Assembly (NCBI GenBank): GCA_002731665.1
Contig: PCCJ01000097.1
Coordinates: 1 to 22,527, forward strand
Length of the DNA: 22,527 bases
Origin: Actinomycetota bacterium
Lineage (GTDB): Bacteria > Actinomycetota > Acidimicrobiia > Acidimicrobiales > Poriferisodaliceae
Reading direction: 5' to 3'
The notes below the pieces were generated by a model. That model saw only the letters and a list, made by a program, of their open reading frames with translations. It was not told where the DNA came from and ran no database searches. A program made the translations under genes and the position numbers. Within the stretch, counting starts at the first letter, position 1; each line of letters starts with the position of its first letter. This document shows positions 6,807-14,327 of the stretch, in pieces.

Positions 6807-7283
6807 ATGGTGCAAAAGGGCCCCTCGGATAGAACGACGGTCGCTTCCAACCGTCGCGCCCGGGCAGATTACGACATTCTTGATACTTACGAGTGTGGCT
6901 TGGTACTTAAGGGAAGCGAAGTGAAATCACTCCGAGCGGGCTCCGTTCAGATCAATGATGCATTCGCTCGAGTTAGAAGTAATGAGATATGGATTATGGG
7001 AATGAGCATCTCTCCATGGAGCCATGCTTCAGCACAAAACGGTCACATCGTCGATCGGCCTCGAAAACTTTTACTTCATCGAACAGAAATCAACAAATTA
7101 CGAATACGCACTGAACAAGAACCTCTTCAGATGATTCCACTCTCAATTTATTTTCGAGAAGGACGAGCGAAATTAGAATTAGCGCTTGCAAAAGGCCGGA
7201 GGATGTATGACAAGCGGCACGCAATTCGAAAACGCGAATCAGACCTAGAAGCGCGACGCGCCATGAGTTACCGAAACCGTTAA
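6807..7283 (+). CDS. smpB: SsrA-binding protein SmpB
   Basis: Binds the tRNA-like domain of tmRNA and brings it to ribosomes stalled on mRNAs lacking a stop codon. The family pattern is complete: NRRARADYDILDTYECGLVLKGSEVKSLR (residues 15-43), then LLLHRTEINKL (88-98), KLELALAKGRRMYDKRHA (121-138) and a basic C-terminal tail IRKRESDLEARRAM that occupies the mRNA channel. Length 158 aa, as usual. The residues before about 14 are not conserved, so the exact start is less sure; ATG 6807 with TATCAT 7 nt upstream is the best choice. The tmRNA gene follows 77 nt downstream on the same strand, putting both trans-translation partners together. Confidence 0.96.
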   Translation: MVQKGPSDRTTVASNRRARADYDILDTYECGLVLKGSEVKSLRAGSVQINDAFARVRSNEIWIMGMSISPWSHASAQNGHIVDRPRKLLLHRTEINKLRIRTEQEPLQMIPLSIYFREGRAKLELALAKGRRMYDKRHAIRKRESDLEARRAMSYRNR

Positions 7284-7333
7284 CGCTTCAAGAACCAATC
7301 GCCGTTCAATGAGCGGTAGCCTTGAGCATTATT

Positions 7334-7353
7334 GCCAAGACCCTGCGCTTGGC
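7334..7353. repeat. Inverted repeat between smpB and ssrA
   Basis: GCCAAG (7334-7339) and CTTGGC (7348-7353) can form a 6-bp stem with an 8-nt loop just upstream of the mature tmRNA 5' end. No T-tract follows. It may shape the precursor leader removed by RNase P. A TAGCCT hexamer at 7317-7322 is a possible, weakly supported -10 for ssrA. Confidence 0.3.
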
Positions 7354-7360
7354 AGATCAC

Positions 7361-7722
7361 GGGGGTGATCGGCTTCGACTTTGACGGTTGATTTGAGAGA
7401 AGCGAGTCGTGGTCTCCGGATCCACGTTAAAGAGTCGGAACAATCACAAACGCCAACGTCAAAACCAATGACATGGCACTCGCTGCCTGATAAAGGCAAC
7501 GGGTAACGGCCCCACTACCTCAGCCCTTCAGGTAGAGGTGGCCCTCATTTGAAGGGCTTGCTTGTCGCTATTACTGGCGTAGGGACAAGGACACTTAGTC
7601 AGGTACGGGTATTGAATCTGGTGTCTCTGCCAGTCTCCACCCCGACAATCCCCTCAGTGACTGCACTCGGAGAAGACTCAATGAAACGCTGAAGGACGCG
7701 GGTTCGATTCCCGCCACCTCCA
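7361..7722 (+). ncRNA. ssrA: Transfer-messenger RNA (tmRNA); tag peptide ANVKTNDMALAA
   Basis: One-piece tmRNA. The 5' end GGGGGTG (7361-7367) pairs with CACCTCC (7715-7721), including a G3-U70 wobble, the alanine identity element, and is followed by discriminator A at 7722. The T arm is intact: GCGGG (7698-7702), loop TTCGATT, CCCGC (7710-7714). The 5' part reads GATCGGCTTCGAC as in other tmRNAs. The resume codon GCC at 7452 opens a 12-codon reading frame ending in GCACTCGCTGCC then TGA (7488-7490); the tag ANVKTNDMALAA has the ALAA degron recognised by ClpXP. GC-rich paired regions between 7490 and 7660 fit the pseudoknot domain. CCA is not encoded and must be added. Length about 362 nt. 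Confidence 0.95.
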
Positions 7723-7769
7723 CAAACGCGCGCTTTCCAAAAAGCTAGTACCTGTTATCTGCTGCAGCC

Positions 7770-8546
7770 TTACCGGCCCTGCCAAACTGGCTTTCTTTTT
7801 TCTGCAAATGCTCGGGTCCCTTCTGAGCTGTCGTCGGTGCGCGACAATAACTGAAAAAGGTGGTTTTCTAGCCTCAGACCTTCTTCTAACGGCATGCTCA
7901 TGCCCTGCATAGCTGCCTGTTTTATAGCTCTGACAGCTAGCGGACCAGCTTCTAACAGCTTTGACGCCATTGCTTGCGCTGTTACCATCAGTTCTTCAAG
8001 TGGGACAACTTTGTTAACTAACCCAAGTCGATATGCCTCCGCCGCATCAATCCGATCACCGGTATACAGCATCCACAAAGCTTCGCCGAGCGGGATCGTG
8101 CGCGGAAGTCTTTGTGTGCCACCGCCGCCAGGCAACAGACCGAGTAAAACTTCGCCTAACCCGAATTGCGCGTTTTCCGATGCTATTCGAAAATCACAAC
8201 TGAGTGCTTGCTCAAGCCCTCCACCATTGCAGTGTCCATTGACTGCGGCAATTATTGGCTTCCATATTTCTAACCCTCGCATAAGGTCACCGCGGGGAGA
8301 GGCATTGAAAGCTTCAGCAGGCGCCGGACTATTATTGAAATTTAGCTTTATGTCGCTTCCAGCACAGAAGGCTTTATCTCCTGCCCCGGTTAGTATTGCC
8401 ACCCATGCGTCGTCATTATGCGCAAAATCTGCCCATACCTCTGCCAATCGGTCATACGTCGGTTGGTCGCACGCGTTGTATGCATGGGGCCTATTGATAG
8501 TTACATAGGCCACACGGTCACGAATCTCGTAGATAACGCTGTCCAT
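7770..8546 (-). CDS. Enoyl-CoA hydratase/isomerase family protein (crotonase)
   Basis: A 258-aa crotonase-fold enzyme. The oxyanion-hole segments are FCAGSDIK (60-67) and NGHCNGGGLEQALSCD (103-118). Glu112 and Glu132 (in FGLGEVLLGLLPGGGGTQRLPR) occupy the positions of the two catalytic glutamates of enoyl-CoA hydratases, so hydration of 2-enoyl-CoA in fatty-acid or amino-acid breakdown is likely. Substrate length is not evident, and crotonases are often mis-specified by sequence. A Shine-Dalgarno-like GAGGGG lies 5 nt before the ATG, one of the few leadered starts here. It stands alone, convergent to ssrA with 47 nt between the ends, and divergent from the aminotransferase. Confidence 0.9.
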   Translation of the reverse strand: MDSVIYEIRDRVAYVTINRPHAYNACDQPTYDRLAEVWADFAHNDDAWVAILTGAGDKAFCAGSDIKLNFNNSPAPAEAFNASPRGDLMRGLEIWKPIIAAVNGHCNGGGLEQALSCDFRIASENAQFGLGEVLLGLLPGGGGTQRLPRTIPLGEALWMLYTGDRIDAAEAYRLGLVNKVVPLEELMVTAQAMASKLLEAGPLAVRAIKQAAMQGMSMPLEEGLRLENHLFQLLSRTDDSSEGTRAFAEKRKPVWQGR

Positions 8547-8758
8547 TTATTCCCCTCTCACAGGACCTCTAGTAGATCATAAGACAATTGGCTTCTGAGC
8601 ACCGAAGCTCAAAAATTCACAACACAGTTAGAGCTTTTGACGACCATCCCGAGCCTTTTAAGATCTAACAGCTTTTGTTTACCGCAACAGACAGAAGATC
8701 ACTAACGCTATAGCAACAACCGCTGGTAGCCAATAAGGCTTCGAAAACCCAGTTTCAT

Positions 8759-8786
8759 TTGTCAAAGTTACTTTCTGGTCTAGGAT
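8759..8786 (+). promoter_or_regulatory. Leaderless promoter of the class III aminotransferase gene
   Basis: TTGTCA (8759-8764), a 16-bp spacer, then TAGGAT (8781-8786), with ATG 6 nt later at 8793. Both boxes are close to the housekeeping sigma consensus, and transcription should start at or next to the A of the ATG. There is no Shine-Dalgarno sequence. This is the best-formed promoter in the window. Confidence 0.65.
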
Positions 8787-8792
8787 GAAATT

Positions 8793-10058
8793 ATGGATGT
8801 CTCTAGATTTCCACTTATCCCAGGAAAAATCCCTCCAACCATCACACATGCGGAGGGAGTCTGGCTGCACACCTCGAATGGTCATAAGATTCTTGATGCT
8901 GGCGGCGGAGCCATAGTCACAAACATCGGGCATGGCAGGAAGGAAATCGCCGATATCGCCGCATCTGCACTTCGTAAACTCGATTACGTAGTTCCTACTT
9001 TCGCTACAGAAGCACGAATTCAACTAGTTGAAGAGGTAGCAGATAACTGGCTACCCGATCCATCTTGGCGTTGCGTCTTCAACAGCGGTGGCTCTGAGTC
9101 AGTTGATGCTGCTATTCGGATAGCGCAGCTACATCATGTCGCCTGTGGCAGGACAGAACGTTACAAAGTCATAGGGCGAGACGTTTCATATCACGGCGCG
9201 ACTTTAGGCGCCTTAGCTGTAGGGTCTCATGACAGACGCCGTAAAGGCCTTGAATCTGCTCTGGCTGTAATGCCAAAAACAAGTTACGAAGATGCCGAGC
9301 AGCTCGAGAAAGTAATCGAAATCGAGGGAGCGAACACCATCAGCGCGTTTATCGGAGAGCCTGTTATCGGGGCGGCGGCCGGAGCATACGTAGCTCCCGA
9401 AGGATATTGGCGGACCATAAGCGACATCTGCCAGCGGCACGACATTCTATTGATCGCAGATGAGGTGATGACTGGTTTTGGCCGCTTGGGCGCTCCCATG
9501 GGGCATCAACTTTTTGACTTTACTCCAGACATTATCGTTTCCGGGAAGGGGCTCGGTGGTGGCTACGTTCCCATGGGCGGGGTTTACACAAGGCCAGATG
9601 TAGTAGCACCAATCGCCGAAACTGACTTGGCGCTTATGTTCTACACATTCGCTGGCCAAGATTTAGGTTGCGCTGTCTCTAAAAAGGTTTTACAGATTAT
9701 GCGCGAAGAAAATCTAGTGGCTCAGGCCTCTAAAATGGGAGTGCTACTCCGAGCAAAATTGTTAGAAGAATTTCAAGACCACCCTCATGTGTCAGATATT
9801 CGAGGCGTGGGACTCATGCATGGAGTCAGTCTCGTAGCCGATCGTGATTCCGGCCGGGCTTTCCATCGGTCTGCAGGCTTTGCAGAGCAGGTATCCGCTG
9901 CTTCGTTGGAGGCTGGTGTCTGGGTGTACCCTGCAGGCTCGGGCGTCTTCGACGATGCTCTACTGTTTGGGCCACCTTTTATAATTTCAGATAGTCACAT
10001 TGATCAAATGGTGACCACCGTAAGCAAAACAATCGATCTGATATCAAACAGAATCTGA
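8793..10058 (+). CDS. Class III PLP-dependent aminotransferase
   Basis: A 421-aa fold-type I aminotransferase (omega-amino acid/acetylornithine/GABA group). Features in order: start block HAEGVWLHTSNGHKILDAGGG (19-39); phosphate-binding FNSGGSESVDAAIR (96-109); the PLP-ring residue Asp223 in LLIADEVMTGFGR; and Lys252 in IIVSGKGLGGGYVPMGG as the Schiff-base lysine. It should transfer an amino group from an omega-amine or amino acid to a 2-oxo acid or aldehyde; the donor cannot be named. The start is fixed by the strong leaderless promoter. The 3' end overlaps the convergent MFS gene by 15 nt, and the pair may reflect a transporter with its metabolic enzyme. Confidence 0.93.
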   Translation: MDVSRFPLIPGKIPPTITHAEGVWLHTSNGHKILDAGGGAIVTNIGHGRKEIADIAASALRKLDYVVPTFATEARIQLVEEVADNWLPDPSWRCVFNSGGSESVDAAIRIAQLHHVACGRTERYKVIGRDVSYHGATLGALAVGSHDRRRKGLESALAVMPKTSYEDAEQLEKVIEIEGANTISAFIGEPVIGAAAGAYVAPEGYWRTISDICQRHDILLIADEVMTGFGRLGAPMGHQLFDFTPDIIVSGKGLGGGYVPMGGVYTRPDVVAPIAETDLALMFYTFAGQDLGCAVSKKVLQIMREENLVAQASKMGVLLRAKLLEEFQDHPHVSDIRGVGLMHGVSLVADRDSGRAFHRSAGFAEQVSAASLEAGVWVYPAGSGVFDDALLFGPPFIISDSHIDQMVTTVSKTIDLISNRI

Positions 10059-11441
10059 TTGAGATTGCTTGACCTGACTTGCCAACAAACACGCAACAAT
10101 CGAGGTAACCATAATGAAGGCGAATCCCCACTTGTAAGCACTATACGCATCCGCTGGTCCGCTGGGTTCTCCTAAAATTGCAAAAATAGCTGCTAGGCCA
10201 AGCGCTCCTCCAAATTGGCGTGCAGTCTGTGTAACACCGCCAGCAAGACTAAAAAACTCTGGCTTTACTTCCGACACTCCAGCTGCTGCTAATACACCCA
10301 AACTCAGGCCCATTCCAGCAGCGCTCATTACAGCTCCTGGTAGATACCCAACTACGTAGTTGGGCTGTTCGTTTAACATTATTATCCACCAAAGCATTCC
10401 CAAAGCACATATAAATGTTCCAGGTCCTGCAACTAGTCTGTGGCCGTAACGGTCAGCAAGAGGGCCAGCAACCATGGCTGCAATCGTTACGCATAAGGCT
10501 GCAAGCGCAGTAGATAAACCAGTTATTCCTATCGAGTATTCCCATACATCGGTCAAAAATAGAACTAAGGAAAGCATCAACGCATACATACCTAAAGTAA
10601 AGGTAAATAAAGCTAATGAAGCGCGACGAAAAGATGGAATAGCTAACAAAACTCGAGGAAGAATTGGGTCAGGGTGTCTCTTGTTGCAAAAAAGGAAACC
10701 AACGAAACAGGCCGCTCCTGAAAGGACCAACAATAGAATCCAGCCTGACGTCCAACCCCAGTCGCGTCCTTGAACGATTGCAAGCACGAGCAGCGCTGTT
10801 GCTAGAGAAATAAGTCCTCCACCCAGCAGATCCGGTTTAGCGCCTGATGCATTTTTTGGCGTTTCGACGAATACTCGTTTACTTAGAATTAGCGCTATCG
10901 CTCCGATAGGTAAGTTGATCATGAACGCCCATCGCCAATTTGCTAGTTCGATTATTCCTGCTCCGATAGCAGGGCCAAAGGCATTTGCTGATGCAAAGCA
11001 AGCTCCCCAAAGAGTTACCGCTGTAGCACGACGTTCAGAGGGCCAAGAAGCAATAACTAGACCCATAGAGGCTGGGGTGATCAGCGCTGCTCCAACGCCT
11101 TGGAAACCTCTCATAGCTACTAGAAAAAAAGCGCTAGGAGAAATAGCAATGCCGACAGACGCCACAACAAAAACCACTAACCCAATCGATAGAATCCGCA
11201 GCCTTCCCGTACGATCAGCTAACCGTCCACTAACCACTAACAAAGCGGCGTAGACAAGGACATATGCATTAAGAACCCATGAAAGTTGAGCGCTCGATAC
11301 TCCATCGAAATCTTTTCGAAAACTCGGAAACGCAACATTGATAATAGAACCGTCTACTCCCACCAAAAACATTGCTAAACCAGCCGCCGCTAGCGACAAC
11401 CACGCTTTACGAGTGATCTCTACAACAGGTGCTTCAGACAT
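10044..11441 (-). CDS. MFS transporter, DHA2 (EmrB/QacA-like) drug:H+ antiporter family
   Basis: A 465-aa integral membrane protein with about 14 hydrophobic helices. GVDGSIINVAFPSF near the N-terminus is the DHA2 motif with the conserved Asp in helix 1. GRLADRTGRLRIL is motif A of the major facilitator superfamily, and an ANAFGPAIGAGI stretch matches the antiporter motif C. It probably exports a drug-like or metabolite compound using the proton gradient; the substrate is unknown. ATG 11441 is preferred over the in-frame TTG 11447 because TAGGCT (11453-11448) lies exactly 6 nt upstream of the ATG, the leaderless arrangement repeated in this window. Its end overlaps the aminotransferase end by 15 nt. 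Confidence 0.93.
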   Translation of the reverse strand: MSEAPVVEITRKAWLSLAAAGLAMFLVGVDGSIINVAFPSFRKDFDGVSSAQLSWVLNAYVLVYAALLVVSGRLADRTGRLRILSIGLVVFVVASVGIAISPSAFFLVAMRGFQGVGAALITPASMGLVIASWPSERRATAVTLWGACFASANAFGPAIGAGIIELANWRWAFMINLPIGAIALILSKRVFVETPKNASGAKPDLLGGGLISLATALLVLAIVQGRDWGWTSGWILLLVLSGAACFVGFLFCNKRHPDPILPRVLLAIPSFRRASLALFTFTLGMYALMLSLVLFLTDVWEYSIGITGLSTALAALCVTIAAMVAGPLADRYGHRLVAGPGTFICALGMLWWIIMLNEQPNYVVGYLPGAVMSAAGMGLSLGVLAAAGVSEVKPEFFSLAGGVTQTARQFGGALGLAAIFAILGEPSGPADAYSAYKWGFAFIMVTSIVACLLASQVKQSQSDSV

Positions 11442-11447
11442 CCTCAA

Positions 11448-11453
11448 AGCCTA
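11448..11453 (-). promoter_or_regulatory. -10 element of the MFS gene (leaderless)
   Basis: TAGGCT on the minus strand, 6 nt before ATG 11441. This is the same hexamer and spacing as at the LLM gene at 12331. No strong -35. Confidence 0.45.
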
Positions 11454-11808
11454 ACTCTCTTTCTTGCTAGGTACGAACAAATCGAAACTGAACCAGACGA
11501 CTCGCAAACCAGATCTTCAACCTACGGGCCAAACTTCATGGTCATTAAACCCGCGCGCTGAAAAAACCTAGTGCCTGAATCCCCACTAGGAAACTCGAAG
11601 CGCAAACGCACTTATGCCCAGGTCGCGTGATGATTTTCGCCTTTTCGCAGGATTGTGGCTAGCACGAAGTGTGTCCACGTTGTTATGTATATGAGCGTTC
11701 CAGCCGAACATAAAATACCGTCTAACTGGGCACTGGTTTTATTATCTGCAACGTCACAAGCGAGAAATTTTCGGCAACAGCGTGCCTCTAAATTATTTTC
11801 GCCTTTGT
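11454..11808. other. Intergenic stretch between the MFS gene and the CxCPKC gene
   Basis: No coding sequence that I can support; the plus-strand open frame 11655-11882 lacks a family, a promoter and a ribosome binding site, and overlaps the minus-strand gene. The stretch contains the minus-strand terminator at 11561-11590. The roughly 220 nt between that terminator and the end of the CxCPKC gene could be a long 3' UTR or hold a small RNA. Confidence 0.5.
11561..11590 (-). terminator. Intrinsic terminator (minus strand)
   Basis: On the minus strand CCTAGTG (11590-11584), a 10-nt loop, CACTAGG (11573-11567), then TTTTTT (11566-11561). A 7-bp perfect stem with a six-T tract. It probably ends the transcript of the small gene at 11809-12060 and insulates the MFS promoter. 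Confidence 0.7.
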
Positions 11809-12060
11809 CTACCCTAGTAGCTCATGGCCATTTGAGCCTAGCTCAACCTCTCGGACCACCCAACGATGACTTTTGCCACTGATTCGTAAGCGAGCCGGGC
11901 CGTCTACTTCGACTACAGGCATCACCTTACATTTTGGGCACTGACACGGTGGGTGCATCAACGGGTTCGGCGGGGTTTCCCAGTCGTTTTCAAGAGCAGT
12001 GCAAGCTTGTTCAGCCACAAATTCAAGTTTAGCTATGCATTCATCAACTAATTGGCACAA
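11809..12060 (-). CDS. Hypothetical small protein with a CxCPKC motif
   Basis: An 83-aa reading frame. The N-terminal half (1-35) is helical-looking and acidic, with Cys2, Cys9 and Cys20. The centre is PPCQCPKCKVMPVVEVDGP (about 37-55), with CxCxxC as a possible metal site or half zinc ribbon. The C-terminal part is RLRISGKSHRWVVREVELG. I recognise no family. The start is TTG at 12060 with TAATAT (12075-12070) 9 nt upstream; no Shine-Dalgarno sequence. A downstream intrinsic terminator on the same strand supports a real transcript. It could still be a chance frame, though the clustered cysteines argue for a gene. Confidence 0.5.
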   Translation of the reverse strand: MCQLVDECIAKLEFVAEQACTALENDWETPPNPLMHPPCQCPKCKVMPVVEVDGPARLRISGKSHRWVVREVELGSNGHELLG

Positions 12061-12318
12061 TAGCCAGACATATTAATCCATGATTTCTGCAAGCTACTGC
12101 TCAATCCAGCACCTTAAGAAGCGTGGCTTCTCAGACCAATTACCTTCCGGTAGCGAGGACCTGAGCGAACATAGTTTTTTCAGTAATAGCCTTTGTAATT
12201 CTATTTTCAGATATTCGCGAGAACTTTTTGAATCTATCGTCGCACCCTCTCAATTCATAACGTCGCATTATTAGTTACCTCTCACATATTAATCCATCAA
12301 AATAGGTAGCCATGAATA

Positions 12319-12324
12319 TAGGCT
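12319..12324 (+). promoter_or_regulatory. -10 element of the LLM oxidoreductase gene (leaderless)
   Basis: TAGGCT ends 6 nt before ATG 12331, in an A/T-rich upstream region. No Shine-Dalgarno sequence and no clear -35. Confidence 0.45.
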
Positions 12325-12330
12325 CTCCAC

Positions 12331-13383
12331 ATGAAACTAGGCATGAGCATTAACTACGTTGGCGATTTTCATTCATCTGTAGAAAAAGTTATTGAATACG
12401 AGAATGCGGGGCTGGACATTGTTTGGGTAGCCGAAGCCTACAGCATCGACGCAGTTAGCCAAGTCGGATTCCTAGCCGCCAAGACAAAAAAAATAGAGAT
12501 TGGAACTGGCATCCTTAATGTCTACTCGAGGACCGCAGCGGCAATAGCCCAGACTGCTGCCGGCTGCGATTACGTCAGCAACGGAAGATTTATTCTCGGT
12601 TTGGGAGCTAGCGGCCCACAAGTAATAGAAGGGTTTCATGGGGTGCCTTATGAAAAGCCCATGAAAAGGATTAGCGAGTACATAGACATAACCCGAATGA
12701 CTTTGAAACGCGAACCCGTTATCTACAGCGGTAAGACGGTACAAATCCCATTGCCCGAAGGTACGGGCACCGGTCTTGGCAAACCGCTTAAGTTAATTAA
12801 TCATCCTGTACGAAATGAAATTCCCATTTGGTGGGCTTCACTAATGCCCTTGTCGGTAAAAGAGACAGCTAAATCAGCCGACGGTTGGCTGCCGGTTTTC
12901 TTCGTTCCTGATGAATTCCAAAAAGTTTGGGGTGATGATCTGAAGGCCGGAACTGCTTTAAGAGATCAAGGCTTAGGCAAACTTTCGATTGCAGCATCCA
13001 CCACTGTCGCCATTGGAGAAGAATACGTGGACGAAAGCGCCGACAGAGTCTTAGACCGACAGCGCCCTACTACCGCTCTCTATTGGGGAGGGATGGGTGC
13101 TCGCGATAAAAATTTTTACAATACCATCGCGCAGAAATATGGCTACGAAGAAGAGGCAATCGAAATTCAGGATCTCTACTTAGACGGCCAAAAAGATGCC
13201 GCAGCGGCGGCTGTTCCCGGAGATTTCTTACAACGAGCGAACCTTGTAGGGCCAGCTTCATACGTCAAAGAACGCCTCGGAGCTTGGAAAGAGGCAGGGG
13301 TAGACGTTCTCAACATTACGCCGGTAGGACCTGATCCAGTAGGAACGATGGCAACCCTTAGACAATTAATCGAAGACGCTTAG
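12331..13383 (+). CDS. LLM-class F420-dependent oxidoreductase (Rv3520c-like)
   Basis: A 350-aa luciferase-like TIM-barrel protein. MKLGMSINYVGDF at the start, VWVAEAYSIDAVSQVGFLAAKT (31-52), IEIGTGILNVYSRT (56-69) and especially GRFILGLGASGPQVIEGFHG (85-104) fit the actinobacterial F420-type subgroup that includes Rv3520c. It probably uses reduced F420 (or FMNH2) to reduce or oxygenate an unknown substrate in the cytoplasm. A C-terminal VGPASYVKERLGAWKEAGVDVLNITP is typical. It is monocistronic and convergent with the nitroreductase (31 nt between the ends). Its presence implies that the cell makes F420, which fits actinobacteria; cofactor use is family inference. Confidence 0.9.
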   Translation: MKLGMSINYVGDFHSSVEKVIEYENAGLDIVWVAEAYSIDAVSQVGFLAAKTKKIEIGTGILNVYSRTAAAIAQTAAGCDYVSNGRFILGLGASGPQVIEGFHGVPYEKPMKRISEYIDITRMTLKREPVIYSGKTVQIPLPEGTGTGLGKPLKLINHPVRNEIPIWWASLMPLSVKETAKSADGWLPVFFVPDEFQKVWGDDLKAGTALRDQGLGKLSIAASTTVAIGEEYVDESADRVLDRQRPTTALYWGGMGARDKNFYNTIAQKYGYEEEAIEIQDLYLDGQKDAAAAAVPGDFLQRANLVGPASYVKERLGAWKEAGVDVLNITPVGPDPVGTMATLRQLIEDA

Positions 13384-13414
13384 CTCGTAAACGGTGCGTT
13401 ACTCTACTTAATGC

Positions 13415-14122
13415 TTATTCGTCGAACCCTACGTAAGAGACAACGCTCTCGTTTGAGGCTCTGAGGGACTGAACATCATTAGCCACAAAGGTTTCATCAG
13501 GATAGCCCATAGCCACGCAAGTCATAATTACTTCGTCTTCTGGGATATTAGCAAATTCTCGAACTACTGAAGATTGCATGATCCCCTGGCCGTTGATAAC
13601 TGAACCCAATCCCTTAGTCCAAGCAGCCAGCACGAGACCGTATGTTGCCGCTCCTAAATCGAAGTGGCCGACCGTATCGTGTTCCAGCGCTTTATCAAGA
13701 GTAACGACGATAGACACTGGAGCATCGAACTGACGAAAACCTCGCATTACCCAGTCTTGTCGACGTTCTTTATCATCTCGTTCAATTTCCATAGCAGAGA
13801 AAAGTTGGATCGCTATCTCCACTTGTCGATCTCGATGTATCCCTTCGTACCCGTGACCCATCTTTATTTCCCGATCTACCGATGCGCCAGCAAGCATTCG
13901 TTCTGTGTTGCCTTTTCGAATTTGTTCCAGCGGATCACCAGTGATCACATGGAAGTGCCACGGTTGCGTATTCATTGAGGAAGGGGCCCGCTTGGCGATT
14001 TCAATTATCTCATCAATGATTTCTTTAGAAACAGCATCCGGCTTGTAACCACGGATACTTCTACGCTGTTTCACAAGAGTTTCAAAGTCAATTTTCGGTT
14101 GTTTAGAAATATTCTCTGCCAC
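13415..14122 (-). CDS. Nitroreductase family protein (FMN-dependent)
   Basis: A 235-aa NfnB/BluB-like flavoprotein. KQRRSIRGYKPDAV (18-31) carries Arg20, Arg21, Ser22 and Arg24 for FMN phosphate binding. APSSMNTQPWHFHVI (46-60) is the second FMN block. FDLGAATYGLVLAAWTKGLGSVINGQG and a GYPDE near the C-terminus complete the family. It likely reduces nitro groups, quinones or related acceptors with NAD(P)H; dehalogenase or ring-modifying relatives exist. The start is GTG 14122 with TAAGGT (14134-14129) exactly 6 nt upstream, a leaderless arrangement. It is convergent with the LLM oxidoreductase gene; the two may act on related compounds, but nothing in the sequence proves it. Confidence 0.92.
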   Translation of the reverse strand: MAENISKQPKIDFETLVKQRRSIRGYKPDAVSKEIIDEIIEIAKRAPSSMNTQPWHFHVITGDPLEQIRKGNTERMLAGASVDREIKMGHGYEGIHRDRQVEIAIQLFSAMEIERDDKERRQDWVMRGFRQFDAPVSIVVTLDKALEHDTVGHFDLGAATYGLVLAAWTKGLGSVINGQGIMQSSVVREFANIPEDEVIMTCVAMGYPDETFVANDVQSLRASNESVVSYVGFDE

Positions 14123-14128
14123 GCCAAC

Positions 14129-14134
14129 ACCTTA
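14129..14134 (-). promoter_or_regulatory. -10 element of the nitroreductase gene (leaderless, GTG start)
   Basis: TAAGGT on the minus strand, 6 nt before GTG 14122. It supports a GTG rather than a downstream start. Confidence 0.42.
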
Positions 14135-14281
14135 ATCCGTGGCACCACAATAACTACTTCTTTAGTCTTTTGACAGCCACAAAAACTTCTCTGAGAATTA
14201 CTTCGCAATCTCAAATATGAAGAAATTGCTAGAGCACCACTAATCCAATTAGCCAAATATTAACCCAACATGAGCCAGTGA

Positions 14282-14317
14282 TTAAAAGTTGCTAATTACA
14301 AGCTCGCCACTAGCAAC
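14282..14317 (-). terminator. Likely intrinsic terminator of the DEAD-box helicase gene
   Basis: On the minus strand GTTGCTA (14317-14311), a 16-nt loop, TAGCAAC (14294-14288), then TTTTAAT. It begins 10 nt after the helicase stop. The loop is large and the T-tract short, so termination may be partial. Confidence 0.5.
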
Positions 14318-14327
14318 CATCTCGACG

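Noticed and set aside
7722..7770. tmRNA 3' end as a phage or island attachment site
   Set aside because: ssrA ends are common integration sites, but I saw no second copy of the 3' end in the window and no integrase; the neighbours look chromosomal.
7894..8508. Long 204-codon plus-strand frame opposite the enoyl-CoA hydratase
   Set aside because: Antisense shadow; Ser/Pro-rich product with no family, while the minus strand has all crotonase motifs.
8679..8765. Possible 28-aa single-membrane-helix peptide on the minus strand, from TTG 8765
   Set aside because: Only a weak ribosome binding site, and it overlaps the aminotransferase -35 box; the longer frame to 9023 is an antisense shadow. Hydrophobic tail alone is not enough.
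11655..11882. 75-codon plus-strand frame
   Set aside because: No family, TTG start without signal, and overlap with the better-supported CxCPKC gene on the other strand.
12080..12274. 64-codon plus-strand frame before the LLM gene
   Set aside because: No ribosome binding site or -10 at leaderless distance; composition looks like untranslated sequence.
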